From assembly GCA_022575985.1 (NCBI GenBank), contig JAKSXM010000014.1:4464001-4528000 (forward strand): a stretch of 64,000 nucleotides of DNA, in the 5' to 3' direction. The DNA comes from Anagrus nilaparvatae. Taxonomy: Eukaryota > Arthropoda > Insecta > Hymenoptera > Mymaridae. The stretch's first letter is position 1. Each line of letters starts with the position of its first letter. Position numbers and translations under genes: made by a program. Below, piece after piece: positions 11,060-22,934 of this stretch. The notes beneath the pieces are model-generated. The model was not told the origin of the DNA. It searched no databases and worked only from the letters and a program-made list of their open reading frames with translations.

Positions 11060-11809
11060 CCCTGGATACGAATTTAAAGCTAAATTTCGATAAAAATTAT
11101 GAAGCATTACATAACAGACGGAAAATCATAATACCAAAAAATGAATTAGATTTATTTGAAAATGCAATACACTTATACCCGAAATGCACAGAAGTAGATG
11201 CACATAACGAAAAATATTTAAAAAACACAGGAAACCCAGTAGCTCACATTGTAGGAACAAATGTACCCAATATAGCCATTCGTTGTTCGGATGAAAAAGC
11301 TTCAGGATTACAAAATATCCTTTATTTATCTAAAAATTGTCATGTTATGTTAAGGGCAAACTTATGGACTGCTGGAGGTTTAATCAATGGTACTTTAGGT
11401 TATGTCAGAGAAATAATTTATTCTGACAATGATTCACCGCCGCAATTACCAGAAGCAATTATGGTAGAATTTGACAATTACCGAAGACCATATTTATATA
11501 AAAATTTGTTTCCGAATAATTCTACTAACACGTATATGGACGCATAACAAAATACAATGCAGCAGAACACAAATTCCACTAATGTTATCTTATTCGATAA
11601 CAATACATAAGTCCCAGGGACAAACTATTGATAAAATGTTTCTTCATATAGGAGATAGCGAAAAACAATTAGGCATAACTTACGTAGGATTAAGTAGAGT
11701 TAAATCAATTAACGATTTAATTTTAATAAAAGATTATAATAAATATAGATACGACTCTATTCGACTATGCGCTTCTTTTAAGGATAAACAAAAGTTTTTA
11801 CACAAGTAA
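11060..11809 (+). pseudogene. PIF1-like helicase C-terminal fragment (Helitron-type), frameshifted
   Basis: One frame is open from about 11060 to the TAA at 11545-11547. It continues in another frame from about 11560 to the TAA at 11807-11809. Joined conceptually, the segments match the C-terminal half of PIF1/RRM3-family DNA helicases: a GTNVPNIAIR...CHVMLRANLW...GLINGTLGYV region, then ITIHKSQGQTIDK and YVGLSRVKSINDLILI, which correspond to helicase motifs V and VI. The Walker A/B part is missing. PIF1 helicases of this kind are carried by Helitrons and some large DNA elements, and a Helitron origin is the simplest inference. A frameshift between 11540 and 11560 and the missing N-terminal half make it non-functional. 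Confidence 0.8.
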
Positions 11810-12386
11810 AAAAACGATATTCATTAAAATATCAACACACAATGTATAAAAAAAAATATATTTCATACATGAAATAATTCAATAAAATGTTTTTTTTTAT
11901 TAAATTTATACGCATTTATTTATTTATATCATTAGTTATTACAAAAACAATTATAATTATTTCTACACTAAATCTTATAAATACGAAGTGAAATAATAAA
12001 AAATAATAAATAATAAATAAATAAAAATATATTATGATTAATAATAAAAGTATTACTTATTTTTTAAATAATTTTTTCATAAGAAATCATAATTTTATGA
12101 TTTATAAGAAATAATTAGATAAGTTTAGAGATTTTTGGTGGCTTCGCTCAGTCTCATACATATTCGAGGTGATCTAGTTTATATGTTATTTTTTGGTTAT
12201 ATACCTACGGAACGTAAGCCAATAGTACATATCGTTTTCCAACAAAGTGATTGTAAAATTTATAATTTCAATGGGATTGTTTTTTAAATCGTTAAATTTT
12301 TAATTTACTCTAAACTTAAATAATTTAAGTTAATATAAATAAATTTAACTAAACTTAATTAATTTTAATGTATCACTTTTTTTTAG
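11810..12386. other. AT-rich non-coding DNA, 5' intron of the WARS gene
   Basis: Mostly A/T with AATAAA at 11880-11885. It ends in a pyrimidine tract and AG at 12385-12386, which is the 3' splice site of the WARS exon. I searched for the preceding WARS coding sequence (the DPW...DYDKLI segment typical of the family) and did not find it here or further left. Confidence 0.6.
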
Positions 12387-13324
12387 AGAGATTTGGCTGT
12401 TTCAAAATAGATGATGATTTATTGAATAGATTTGAAAAGGTTACTGGTCAAAAGCCACATCATTTTCTTCGCCGTGGGATTTTTTTTTCTCATAGAGATA
12501 TGCATAATATTTTAAATTTATATGAAGAAGGCAAAATGTTTTATTTATATACTGGAAGAGGTCCTAGTTCTGAATCAATGCATTTAGGGCATCTTATTCC
12601 TTTTATGTTTTGCAAATGGTTGCAAGATGTATTTGATGTTCCTTTAGTTATACAATTAACAGACGATGAAAAAGCAATCTGGAAAAATTTAAAAATTGAA
12701 GATGCAATAAATTTATCGTATTCAAATGCAAAAGACATTATAGCTTGTGGATTTAAATTAGAAAAAACATTCATTTTTTCTAATCTTGAACACATTGGAA
12801 ATAATCCAGCATTTTATCAAAATATGATCAGAGTTCAAAAGTGCTTAACTTTCAACCAAGTGAAAGGTATATTTGGTTTCGGTGACAGTGATTCGATCGG
12901 AAAAATTGCTTTCCCTCCTACTGAAGCAGTTCCGGCATTTTCTAGTTCGTTTCCTTTTATTTTTAATAATTCTAATGTGCAATGTTTGATACCATGTGCT
13001 ATCGACCAAGATCCATATTTTAGAATGGCGCGAGACGTAGCACCTAGAATCGGTTACTTAAAACCGGCACTATTGCACTCTACATTTTTCCCAGCTTTGC
13101 AAGGTTCAAAAACAAAAATGTCGGCAAGTGATGAGAATTCAGCAATTTTTTTAACAGACTCTGCAAAGCAAATAAAAAATAAAATAAATAAATATGCTTT
13201 CTCTGGTGGTCAAGCTACAGCAGACCAACATAGAAAGTTAGGTGGTAATTGTGAAATAGATGTAGCATATCAATGGTTACGCTTTTTTTTAGAAGATGAT
13301 AAAAAGCTAGAAATGCTTCATAAG
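12387..13324 (+). CDS. WARS1: Tryptophanyl-tRNA synthetase, cytosolic: catalytic exon
   Basis: The enzyme attaches tryptophan to tRNA-Trp in the cytosol using ATP; it is a class Ic aminoacyl-tRNA synthetase acting as a dimer. The exon encodes about 312 residues from RFGCFKID to [13 protein letters not shown]. It includes the HIGH-type motif as HLGH (codons at 12581-12592) within [17 protein letters not shown], the GFDSD-like segment [31 protein letters not shown] and the KMSKS-type loop as KMSAS (13115-13129). All are standard in eukaryotic WARS. The frame is intact. The 3' splice site is TTTTTTTTAG before 12387, phase 1, and the 5' splice site is AAG|GTATAT at 13324/13325, phase 0. The ATG at 12368 is intronic and not a start. 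Unspliced, translation would add six residues and stop at 13345. N-terminal exons are not in view. Confidence 0.97.
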
Positions 13325-13454
13325 GTATATTTATTTTACTTATAAGCTAACTAATTTTTTATAAAATTTATAAATTAAGAAATGGTCTTATCTCACCAAG
13401 TAGTTATATTGCATAAATAAGGGGTTTTAAATAAAAGCATTCTATTTTAAAAAA

Positions 13455-15491
13455 TACCCTGCCAACTAGCTGGCACTGAGGTTCCTCAAACAATGGGCTG
13501 TAATCTTAATTTACAACAAATATTATTGATTACAACCATGCAATTATACATACATTTTTCGTTTTTAGTAGCCGGTAAAGTAGATTATTAAGATCATTTT
13601 GTTATTAAAGTGAAAATTCTAGCGTCCATGGATTGGTCGCGCTGGCGTTAATGGATTTTAAATCATTTTTGCATAATTAAAAAGAAACAAATGTAAAAAA
13701 AGCTAATTTTATTTTTTTTTATAAAATTTTATTTTATTAGAATATAAAATTATCCCTTAATAATTAAAATATTGGGTAACATGATTTTTTTGTTTTGTCA
13801 AAGAAATGGTTGGTAACGATGCTAAAATTACAAATATTTGCTCAATTATAAAAGATAGGAGTTTTTACCATAATAATTCCTTATAATTTATTTTCTCAGT
13901 GTACTTCTTGCATTTCAAGATTTTAACATTATTTATATTATTTCTATTAATCACAAAATAATAAATTATTTAATTCTATAAATTGTTTGATTCTTTAAAA
14001 AATGACAATATAACTTTTAAATCTTAATTTTAAAATGCAAACATAACCATTTAATATTTTTAGGCTGTTTATTATTGTTTATAATTTCATTAAGCTGCAT
14101 ACATAAATAAACATAGCAACGAACAAAATAATCCGAGGAAGTCAAAAAGAGGCAAGATTTCCATCATTCTTTCTTGTGTGTTATAATTTATATCAAAATA
14201 AAAAAAAAATTGTGATCGGATACAAAAAATTACTATAAACTAAATTTCTAAAACTTGTACACTCATTAAAATAAATTAGATGTGCCCAAAACGAAAAATA
14301 AATTTGGTGTTTTATGTATTTTTTTGTGACGAAGATTTTGGAGAAAAAAATTTTCAAAAAATTAATTATCAGATTCAAGATATCGAGTAAAAATCATAAT
14401 TTCAAATATAAGTAATTTCATGGAAATGAATGAGGTATTACATCCAAATTAAAAAAAAAAAAAGTATTTTGAGATTTTTTTAATAAACAAATTTTTTGGA
14501 AAAAAAAGTTAGGTATTCATTCGATAGTTGTTATGAAATATCACTGGTTACAATATTTTAAAATATTAGTACTTTCATAGAATTAAATGAGGTGTTACAC
14601 CAAAAAAAAAAAAAAAATATTGCAGTTTTTTTTATTTTTCTTTTTTTTTAATTTTGAGAAAAAAATTTTGAAAAAATTCAGTATCAGTTCCAAAAAATTA
14701 CTGTAAACGAGGTTCTTAAAACTAGTACTTCCATGGAAATAAATTAGGTACTACGTCCAAAAAGAAAAAAAAAATTGGTATTTTTTGTATTTTTTTGTGA
14801 AAAAAATTTTAGAAAAAAAATTTTCAGAAAATTAAGTATCCGATTCGAGATATCATTTGAAAACTATACTTTCAAATATAAGTACTTTCATGGAAATAAA
14901 TGAGGTATTACATCCAAATTAAAAAAAAAAGGGTAGGGTTAGAGATTTTTGGATAAAAAAATGTTTGAAAAAAAAATTATGTCTTAATTCGATAATGGTT
15001 TTGAAATATCACTAATTACAATATTTTCAGATATTAGTACTTTCATAGAATTAAATGAGGTATTACACCCAAAAAAAAAAAAATATTGCATTTTTTTTTA
15101 TTTTTCTATTTTTTTAATTTTGACAAAAAGAATTTTGAAAAAATTCAGTATCAGATCCAAAAAATAACAATAAACAAGGTTCTTAAAACTAGTACTTCCA
15201 TGGAAATAAATTAGGTACTACGTCCAAAAAGAAAAATAAAAATTGTATTTTTTGTATTTTTTTGTGAAAAAAATTTTAGAAAAAAAATTTTCAGAAAATT
15301 AAGTATCCGATTCGAGATATCATGTAAAAACCATACTTTCAAATATAAGTACTTTCATGTAAATAAATGAGGTATTACATCCAAATCAAAAAAAAAAAAG
15401 TACCTCGAGCTTTTTTGGTGAAAAAATTTTTGAAAAAAAAATTAGGTCTTAATTCCATAATACTTGTGAAATATCACCGATTACATACATA

Positions 15492-15531
<40 letters not shown>

Positions 15532-15650
15532 GACTTTTTTTAAAAACAGGTTTTTTAGCTTCCTGGGGTCCCAAAACGTGCTTATATGCCAAAAAATAGA
15601 AAATCAAATTTTGACCTAACACAATGGTTCCTCTTTGAGGAACCAAAAAA
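13455..15650. mobile_element. Repeat element bounded by GGTTCCTC motifs, 2.2 kb
   Basis: The left end is TACCCTGCCAACTAGCTGGCACTGAGGTTCCTC. The right end is ACACAATGGTTCCTCTTTGAGGAACC. A second copy with the same ends and length is at 32957-35160. From about 14190 the interior consists of diverged repeats containing AGTACTTTCATGGAAATAAATGAGGTATTACATCC, with a period near 470 bp. No coding sequence. The class is unknown; a non-autonomous element or a dispersed satellite block are both possible. Confidence 0.6.
15494..15528. repeat. (AC)n microsatellite
   Basis: About 17 AC dinucleotides, at the same relative place as the TACG/AC run in the sister element near 34995-35040. The cysteine/valine-rich ORF over it (15449-15679) is an artefact. 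Confidence 0.95.
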
Positions 15651-16901
15651 TTATTTAAATCTATAATACTGCTTCTCAATCCTCAACAAACTTTTTTGGC
15701 TGATTCTTTTAATTATTCTGAAATAACAGCGCTGAAGTGATTTAAAAACCTAGAAACTATTTGTCTTTGTATAAAAAGATTTTGATAAATTAATAATGTA
15801 TTTAATTTCAAAGCCTTATTAAAATCGTGTATTCCATTTATAAAAAAAAAATTGCGACAGCTGAAATACTCATAACAATTGCAATCGACGCTAGTTTTTA
15901 AATAAAATAAAAATTTTCATTTCTGATTATTTTGTTAATTCTTTACCATGTTTCACAATTTGAAAATGGGTTAAGGTTGTTATCCGGTAAATGCCTTGAC
16001 ATCAAAATTGAATATAATTTTAGCAGGGGATTAATAACATGAAAATACATCTACTGTTAAAAAATTAAGATATTTCACCATTTAGTTTATGAGTTATTAA
16101 ACTCCAAAGTTCAATTCTTATACATTGTTAGGATAGGAAGACGCGTGAAAATGCATTGAAATCTAGCGTCTTTTTGTAAATGCTTCTAAACAAGACGTCA
16201 GATATGACCGAAAATTTTTTTAATTAATGAATAGTATTAGAATACCATTTTAAAATTTAAGGTTTACCATTCTGTATCAGAAATATTAAACTCCAAAGTT
16301 AAAAAAAAAAATTTGTTATAAATTTATAATATTTTAAGTTTTTTTTAATTTTTATTAATTTTTATAAAAAAATAAAGTGTTCATCAACGAAAATAATCAT
16401 AATTTAATTTTTTTTTACCTTTTTTTGATTTTTGAGAATTTTTTTGAACTTCACAAAATAATCTACTGGTTTGCTAGCAGTAACCGATTAACAATTTTTA
16501 AAAAAATTGGTGCCTTTAATAATTTAGAAAAAATTAACTTCAAAAAGGCTTTGTTGTCGATGCGTAATTTGATACTTGAATCATATTTTTAATATTATTT
16601 AATCATACTTTTTAATTTTTAAAAAATCATTGAAAATCTTTTGTAGTAAAAGCAAAATATTATTAGATTTTAGTTTAAAAAAACGGCATAGCTTAATTCA
16701 TTGCGTGATATGTATAAGACTTTGTTTTGTATAATTAATCGTACAATTTAGAAGCGTTAAGTTAACAAAAACAAACATTTAATGATTACGAATCTTTGAT
16801 TCTTAGTGAAAAAAAAGATATTTTTCATTTTATTTTAGTACTTTAAAAAAAAAATCAAATTTCGTAGTAATAAGTCATTATCCTTTATCATTAAGACCTG
16901 T
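15651..16901. other. AT-rich intronic DNA, nothing recognised
   Basis: A TTAAACTCCAAAGTT phrase occurs twice (near 16098 and 16288). The 71-residue ORF at 16377-16592 is F/N/K-rich and resembles no protein family known to me. No RNA gene seen. Confidence 0.4.
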
Positions 16902-17601
16902 CACGGTTCTCTTGAAGAAAAAGTAGGGTTTTCCAAATTGACGCAAAAAACTGAGCATAGGGCATATTTCTTGAATACATATATATCTCAAAAATACCAA
17001 CTGGAAAATCGGATCTGCTCATTTTTTTGAAATACCGCCGTTTTAAAAATTTACTGAAAATCAGTATTTTGCCCTATTTTGAAAAATTAATTAAAATTAT
17101 TTAATTGGTTAAAAAACCATCGTATTAATTTTTTTTTTTTTTTAACCATAGTGAATGTAAAAATTAACTTTAAATTAGATATTTTAAAAGTTTACATGAG
17201 TGTATATGCTATTTCCACGTTAAATTTGTATTTTTATATAAAAACTAAAAAATAAATTTTGAATTCTTATTCATTTTTTATTATAATTTCTGCAATATTA
17301 ATAGTTATTCACAAGTCAATTTAATTTATGGTTTTGTGCTACTTTTTTACATATATGGTCTTTTCCACGTTAAAGTAAAAACAAAATATTCATTTTTTAA
17401 AAATTTTTATTAATTTATTGGAAAAAAATGCAACATCTTTACAGTATATTAGATTATTATATTAAATATATTAGTTTGCAAATTCGTGTAAGAATGGATA
17501 TATTATATTGTCTGATACATATAATTTTGTATTAAAATGTATAAAATACCAAATAGGGAATTTGGTAATATTTTATAGTCTGCTAACGTATAACTTCAGT
17601 T

Positions 17602-18185
17602 TTCCTGAGTTACATATTTTGCAAGTATTCGTAAATCATCTGTTTTGGAAAGGATTAGTTCCCTTATTAATAAGAGAAAAGTCATTTTTGTGGCCTAAAA
17701 AACATAATATATCATCAAAAAGTTATCAAGGGTAAATTTTCGAAGGAAACGCTTGCCGGAAACTTTTGTAAAAAGCAGATAGTCTAAATGATCCTAAAAT
17801 TTATGAAGAAGTTGGTTTTTTTAGAATACTTCCATTTATTTCAACTTTTAAGGCTATGAATAAGCTTGTAACTAATTCTTTTTCTGTAAGGAAACCAGGT
17901 GAAGGGTTAGATAATATATTATTTACAATATTAGGAATTCTTTTTTGAATACAGGAGTATCAGAAAGCTTAAAAATTCATATTGCAACAAGACATGTTAA
18001 ACAATGTCTAAATTTTTTGTCTGGAGATGGATTAGGACTTTGGTCTGAGCAGGCCGGAGAGTCTATCCATAGAGAATTTTTAAATACTTAGAAGCGGTAT
18101 AAGATAAATTCTATGGAGCATCCTCAATTGGCGAAAAACTAACAACAGCAGTTGCTGTTTTTTCTTCAAAACGTATTTCATTTTA
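17602..18185 (+). pseudogene. Decayed transposase-like gene of the CAC element
   Basis: The translation reads through LVPLLIREKSFLWPKKHN, FEGNACRKLL and a short acidic linker, then RILPFISTFKAMNKLV. After a frameshift near 17950 it continues SESLKIHIATRHVKQCLNFL, GLGLWSEQAGESIHREF and KRYKINSMEHPQ. There are stops after SYQG, RKLL and FLNT. A homologous fragment sharing LxWPKK, FEGNACRK and LPFxxTxKAMxKLV is on the minus strand at 39127-39540, inside another CAC-ended element. I recognise this as a transposon-borne protein of the kind found in many insect genomes, but cannot name the superfamily securely. Non-functional. Confidence 0.7.
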
Positions 18186-18999
18186 ATTTTTGAAAAAGTA
18201 TATTATTTATTAACCTATAAAAGTAAATGATTTTTTTTAATTCTAGTCTACGAATTTTCTTAAATCTTTTATAACTCAAGTTGATTATTTATTTATTATT
18301 TAATTAATATATTTTATAACTCCCCATGTTTAGTTATATAACCTTTGTTAATCTATGTCATAATTTATTTAAATATTTGTCTAATTGTAAGTGTCATAAA
18401 ATTAATTTATAATTGTGATAATTTTCTAATGAAATTAGAAACTGTAACAAAGAAACTAAATAAATGTCGAAACATTAATGTATAATCAATAATTTTACAG
18501 TTATATTTTAAACTGTATCCAGTAATTCAAATTGAATAGTAAAATTATAAATTGTTATTAAAGTTAAAAAGTTAACCTATAATTGTGTTATTCTAGTGAT
18601 ATTACAAACTTTATCTAGTGCAAAAAAATATATATATTTTCAAGTGAAGTTGTTAAAAGTGAATTCATATTTGTAAGTTCATTTAATTTAGCAATTTTTT
18701 TAAGGTAAACTTATTTTCAATATTTTTTTTTTATATTTAGTAGAAATTACCTGTAAATTCTTTTATTAAACCTATAAAATTTGATATAATATAATTTCTT
18801 TAAAAAATAAAAAAAATTAAATTAAAATCTTCCATTTGTACTTTAAATTGTATTAAATATTAAACTAATGTGTACAAGACCATATATATGCATGCTTATA
18901 TGAATTAGCCTACTACATATACTGTACAGATTTAACATTTCATTTTTTTTTCAACAATTAATAAAAATTAATTAAGATCATTTAAGTAAGACCATTTAA
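18186..18999. other. AT-rich interior of the CAC element, nothing recognised
   Basis: Low-complexity A/T sequence downstream of the transposase remnant. No coding sequence or structured RNA is visible. Confidence 0.4.
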
Positions 19000-19916
19000 C
19001 CTAAGATGAATATAAAAAATGTTTTTAACAAATGGTTGGCCCTGTACACGGTAATTCCGAGCGGGACGTATTGTTTGCTTTATCGACGGCCAATCCAAGC
19101 GTCGACAACTAACGTCGCCGCTTTGAAAAACAACAACACGTCCCGCTTGGAATCACCGAGTATGCCACCCCCCCCCCCCCGAACGGGTTAAAAATATTTT
19201 TATTAGGAAAATTCAAACTCAATGTGTATTCTTATGCTTTTTCAGACTATGTAACCAAAGATGAATATAAAAAATGTTTTTAACTTGGTTAGATCGTCTC
19301 AAAAAACATAAGAATACACATTGAGTTTTAATGTTCGTAATAAAAATATTTTTCACTCGTTTAGGGGGGGGGGGGGGGTTTATGGGGGCACTGGGGTGGA
19401 CTAGAGGACCAAGCATTGGCTAAACACATTTTTTATATATATCTTTGGATTCGGCGTCTCAAAAAACATAACATCACACATTGAATTTTAGTTTTTGGCT
19501 TACAGGGCCCAACAATGGTGGAAAACATTTTTAATATTCATTTTTGGTTTCACCGTCCCAAAAAATATAAGAATTCATATTAAGTTTTAATTTTTGTAAT
19601 AAAAATATTTTTACCCATTTTGGGGGGAGGGTATGAATGGGGGCACTGGTGTCGTCTACAGGACCAAACGTTGGTAAAAACATTTTTTGTATACATTTTT
19701 GGAATAAGCGTCCCAAAAAACATGAGTATACAGTTCAATCTTCATTTTTCGAGAAAAAAATTTTTTTTCACTTCATTGGGGGTCTAATAGGGGCGCTGGG
19801 GGAAAATTAGCTAATTTTATTGCATTTCTTTAGCCATATTCAGTTTTAGAACCACCAAAAACCCCCATACCAGGGGGTCTACCCTCTGGTACATGATTTT
19901 TTTTTCTGTACCTGTG
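19000..19916. mobile_element. Partial CACAG-ended element with 145-bp internal repeats
   Basis: It holds about four diverged copies of AAAATGTTTTTAACAAATGGTTGGCCCTGT...CACCCC...GGGTTAAAAATATTTTTATTAGG. It ends CTGTACCTGTG at 19916, followed by TAA. This is the same family, in opposite terminal orientation, as the complete element at 24829-25783. The left terminus is missing. Runs of C and G (near 19168 and 19364) are part of the repeat unit. Confidence 0.75.
19047..19159. mobile_element. GC-rich 110-bp inverted-repeat insert
   Basis: CGGTAATTCCGAGCGGGAC (from 19049) is mirrored by GTCCCGCTTGGAATCACCG (to 19158), 2 mismatches in 21 bp. The centre holds a near palindrome around GTCGAC. Comparison with sister units shows that it interrupts the phrase GGCCCTGTA...CACCCC, so it is an insertion. 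It is roughly half G+C in a very AT-rich setting. The target duplication is uncertain (possibly GTA). Confidence 0.65.
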
Positions 19917-19919
19917 TAA

Positions 19920-20083
19920 TAGAGCTATGGAGCTTTGAAGCTCCGTAGCAGCCAAAGTTGAGACTTTGGAGCTTTGTGTCCATGGAGACATTTTTTCAGA
20001 ATAATAAAATCTAAAGCATACAAAAAAATCACCTAATTTGATCGAACGGTCATTTCCTATTCATTTGTGCGGGGTCCTTTTTC
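19920..20083. mobile_element. Solo arm of the GTGCGGGGTCC foldback family
   Basis: Contains GAGCTTTGAAGCTCCGTAGC, CCAAAGTTGAGACTTTGGAGC and the end TTTGTGCGGGGTCCTTTTT. These match the right arms of 58573-59720 and 7033-8323. Only one arm is present. Confidence 0.75.
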
Positions 20084-20619
20084 GAAAAATCGCAAAATTA
20101 AAAACAAAAGTTATTTCAGTTTTTTAAGTATTTGACCATGTTGCCCCAAATATTTTTGAGCGTTGATGGTCGCAAATGAAAATTTGTTTTATTTTTCATT
20201 AGTTAAAAAAAAATATAGAATGGGTATATCTCTCAATTTTTTTTAAGTAACTGCCAAAGTTGAAATTTAAGAAGAAAAAAAATTTATTTTGGACGGTTTA
20301 TGGTCTACCAATCAAAAGGATGGACTAGAATCACTTTCAAAAGTAATTTTATCTGAAAGTATATCGTCTAACCTTTTGAATGAGAGGTTGCAAGATCATT
20401 TTGACAGAATCGTTTCACCACGGGAGTATCAGAAAGACGACTAAAAAGTCGTTAAAAATTTACTTTTTTTTTTTTGTCATTAATAGGCTGCCAATCAGAG
20501 CTGAAGGCATCTGGGAGTCTTAAAACTTCAGGATCCTATTTTTTTTAGGTGTACTTTGACCTATTACAATTAGTTTTTAAATATCTTTCGTGGGCCGATT
20601 CACTATATAGATCCGGGCA
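20084..20619. other. Remainder of the CAC element interior, nothing recognised
   Basis: No ORF of note. CACGGGAGTATCAGAAAG near 20418 resembles the transposase-coding phrase CAGGAGTATCAGAAAG at 17953 and may be a leftover of the same gene. Confidence 0.35.
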
Positions 20620-21033
20620 TAGCCTTTTTAAAACGGCGGTATTTCAAAAAAATGAGCAGATCCGATTTTCCGGTTGGTATTTTTGAGATATATATGTATT
20701 CAAGACATATGCCCTATGCTCAGTTTTTTGCATCATTTTGGAAAACCCTACTTTGTCTTTAAGAGAACAGTGCTATATTTCAAGACATATATACATTTAA
20801 AAAAAATCAAAAACTGTAAATAAAATTTTGTTTTAAGAAACAAAGAAGGCAAATGCTTTTATAAATGAAAATAAATTAATATTATCATATTTTAATAATA
20901 AACAATTAAAAATTAGGTATAAAGATTAGAGTGTTTTTTTAGCGTTTTCAAATTATTAACGCGCTGGCAGAACTCGAAAATATAGGTAAAAAAAAAATAG
21001 GATACTCGTTAGAATTATACTGCTTGATAATAA

Positions 21034-21947
21034 CACAGCTGCACAAAAAAAAAAGTTCTGATCCTGTAACTAGACCTACCTACAGGTAAGTTTTTCGATG
21101 CCCTAAAACCGAATCTGAAGTCAGAATTTAGCCTACACCCTCAGATTTTGCCCCACATACCCCCAGCCACCCTCTAAACCGCCCCGGAGGGTGAATATTT
21201 TACTTTGTGCAAAAGTTATAAATTAAAGTATCTTTGTTACGTTTTTTGATGTTCTAAAAACGAATTTTAAGTCAGAATTAATCCATCATCCATAGTTTTT
21301 GTTCCAGATAGCCTAGTTACCCTCTAAAGTCCACCAGAAGAAGGTTAATTAATCGCTTTAGAATATTACAGCGATATCAGGATGGTGCTAAGAACTTTTG
21401 TTGGAAGAAGGTAAGCACCTACGTTTTTAGAACATCAAAATACGTAACCAAGGTACTTTAATTTATAACTTTTGGACAAAGTAAAATATTCACCCTCTAG
21501 GGCAGTTTAGAGTGTGATTGGAGTAGCTGGGGCAAAAACTAAGGGTGATAGGTAAATTATGACTTGATATTCGTTTTTAGAACATCAAAATACGTAAATA
21601 AGGTACTTTTATTTTTAACTTTTGGACATAGTAAAATATTTGATTTTTGGAGCGGTTTAGAGGGTGGTTGGGGGTAGCTGGGGCAAAATCTGAGGCTCTA
21701 GGCTAAATTCTGACTTCAGATTCAGTTTTAGGACAACATAATACGTAACTAAAGTACTTTTATTTTTAACTTTTGGACATAAAATATTTGCTTTTTCGGC
21801 GGTTTAGAGGGTGGCTGGGGGTAGCTGGGGCAAAATCGGAGGGTGTAGGCTAAATTTTGACTTCAGATTTGGTTTTAGGAAATCGAAAAACTTACCTGTA
21901 GGTAGGTCTAGTTACAGGATCAGAACTTTTTTTTTTGTGCAGCTGTG
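21034..21947. mobile_element. TAA-flanked CACAG element with 150-bp internal repeats
   Basis: The ends are CACAGCTGCACAAAAAAAAAA and TTTTTTTTTTGTGCAGCTGTG, with a TIR that continues through GTTCTGATCCTGTAACTAGACC. TAA precedes 21034 and follows 21947, giving a 3-bp target duplication. The 914-bp interior has about five units of CTAAACCGCC...GGTGAATATTTTACTTTG...AAAAACGAAT on both strands, reversing orientation near the middle. No coding capacity. The end sequence and 3-bp target site are shared with 24829-25783. Confidence 0.88.
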
Positions 21948-22488
21948 TAATTAATAATAGCATAATAGTAACATTGCTTTTTAGCCCACGATAGCTCTCG
22001 TTAGTTTTTTTGGTCTTCTTATAATTGGGATTTTTTTAATACTTTAGATTATTTTTGAAATAGAATCCCGTCGTTTTGTTTCCCAGGAGTTCGATGAAAC
22101 CATTTATTTTTTTTTTATCTAGGAATTCCTTTTTTTAATTTTATCTGATTTGTTCAATTTAATAATTAAAATTATATTTGCATTACTTTACTTGAATTAA
22201 ATGCATTATTTAATTATACTGTAAAAATACAATGTCAAGGAGCTCCGTACTAAAAAAATATTTTAAAACCACTCAGCAACATTTGATGCTTATTTCATTT
22301 TAATAAAAGGTAAAATGGCACCGGTATATATGTGTTTTTATTATAAATTGATTTCTTTTATTAAAAATTATTATTTCTTATTATTAATGACTACTAAGAC
22401 AACACATGAAAGAAAAATTTTAGCGGGATTTTATATCCCTATATATAGATAAGGTAGTTAAAAGGTAGTATAAATAGCGATACTCAAA
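21948..22488. other. AT-rich DNA, nothing recognised
   Basis: No terminal repeats or coding sequence. It leads into the LINE ORF1-like remnant at 22489. Confidence 0.4.
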
Positions 22489-22701
22489 ATGGTTACTACA
22501 AAAAGTAATATACAAAGTAGTATACCGTTACAGTGTTATTCATTGAATAAATGCACAACAAACTCCACATTAAAAGTTTGTATAAACTCTGGCAATGCAT
22601 ATCATGTTGGCTGTCTTAAAAAATTTACGGGCTGTCTTAAAAATTTACATCCCTTTAAGGGATGCCAAATGTTAATGAATGGTAAGGTTTTAGGTGATTA
22701 G
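22489..22701 (+). pseudogene. LINE ORF1 remnant with PHD-like zinc finger
   Basis: A 70-codon open frame with CYSLNKCTTNS, then LKVCINSGNAYHVGCLKKF. The C...C...C...H..C spacing resembles a degenerate PHD/treble-clef finger, as found in ORF1 proteins of CR1/Jockey-group LINEs. One expected cysteine is replaced by serine (INSG for xNCG). GCLKKFTGCLKN looks like a short internal duplication. A LINE coiled-coil segment and RT follow downstream (23595-24365), interrupted by another LINE. The family link is an inference from order. Confidence 0.4.
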
Positions 22702-22934
22702 GTTTAGGTATAACTTAATAAAAACTGTGATTAGATATATAATAGGCTTTATTAGCTCTTAATAGCTTGCGGTATCGGTGAGCACTGAGGTTCGGAGGAA
22801 TATACATAAAAACTAGGAGGGGAGCTCACCAACATACACACATATTATATAAATATAATACACAACAAATATCATTTCAATAAAAAATTTCCTGATAAAA
22901 TTTTGTAATGAAAAAAGCAATTTAATTATTTCTA

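Larger units (their letters stand above)
16902..20772. mobile_element. CAC-ended DNA transposon, decayed, 3.9 kb
   Basis: The left end, CACGGTTCTCTTGAAGA, and about 150 bp after it are the complement of 20620-20772, which ends AAGAGAACAGTG. The shared interior includes ACTGAGCATAGGGCATAT and ACGGCGGTATTTCAAAAAAATGAGCAGATCC. A transposase-like fragment lies at 17602-18185, and other elements are inserted at 19000-20083. No clear target duplication is visible. CAC ends are typical of the CACTA/Mirage/Chapaev assemblage, so that is a possible placement. Confidence 0.75.

Noticed and set aside
12368..12386. ATG at 12368 as the start of the synthetase
   Set aside because: It lies in the pyrimidine tract of a 3' splice site. 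The family needs more than 80 residues before this point and homology starts right after the AG at 12385-12386.
13325..13345. Stop at 13345 as the natural end of the synthetase
   Set aside because: The last six residues (VYLFYL) are intron sequence; the conserved C-terminus is encoded at 53669-53848 in matching phase.
15449..15679. ORF rich in CV repeats
   Set aside because: Translation of an (AC)n microsatellite and flanking repeat.
19219..19716. Minus-strand ORFs with poly-proline
   Set aside because: They are repeats of the 145-bp unit with its G-run.
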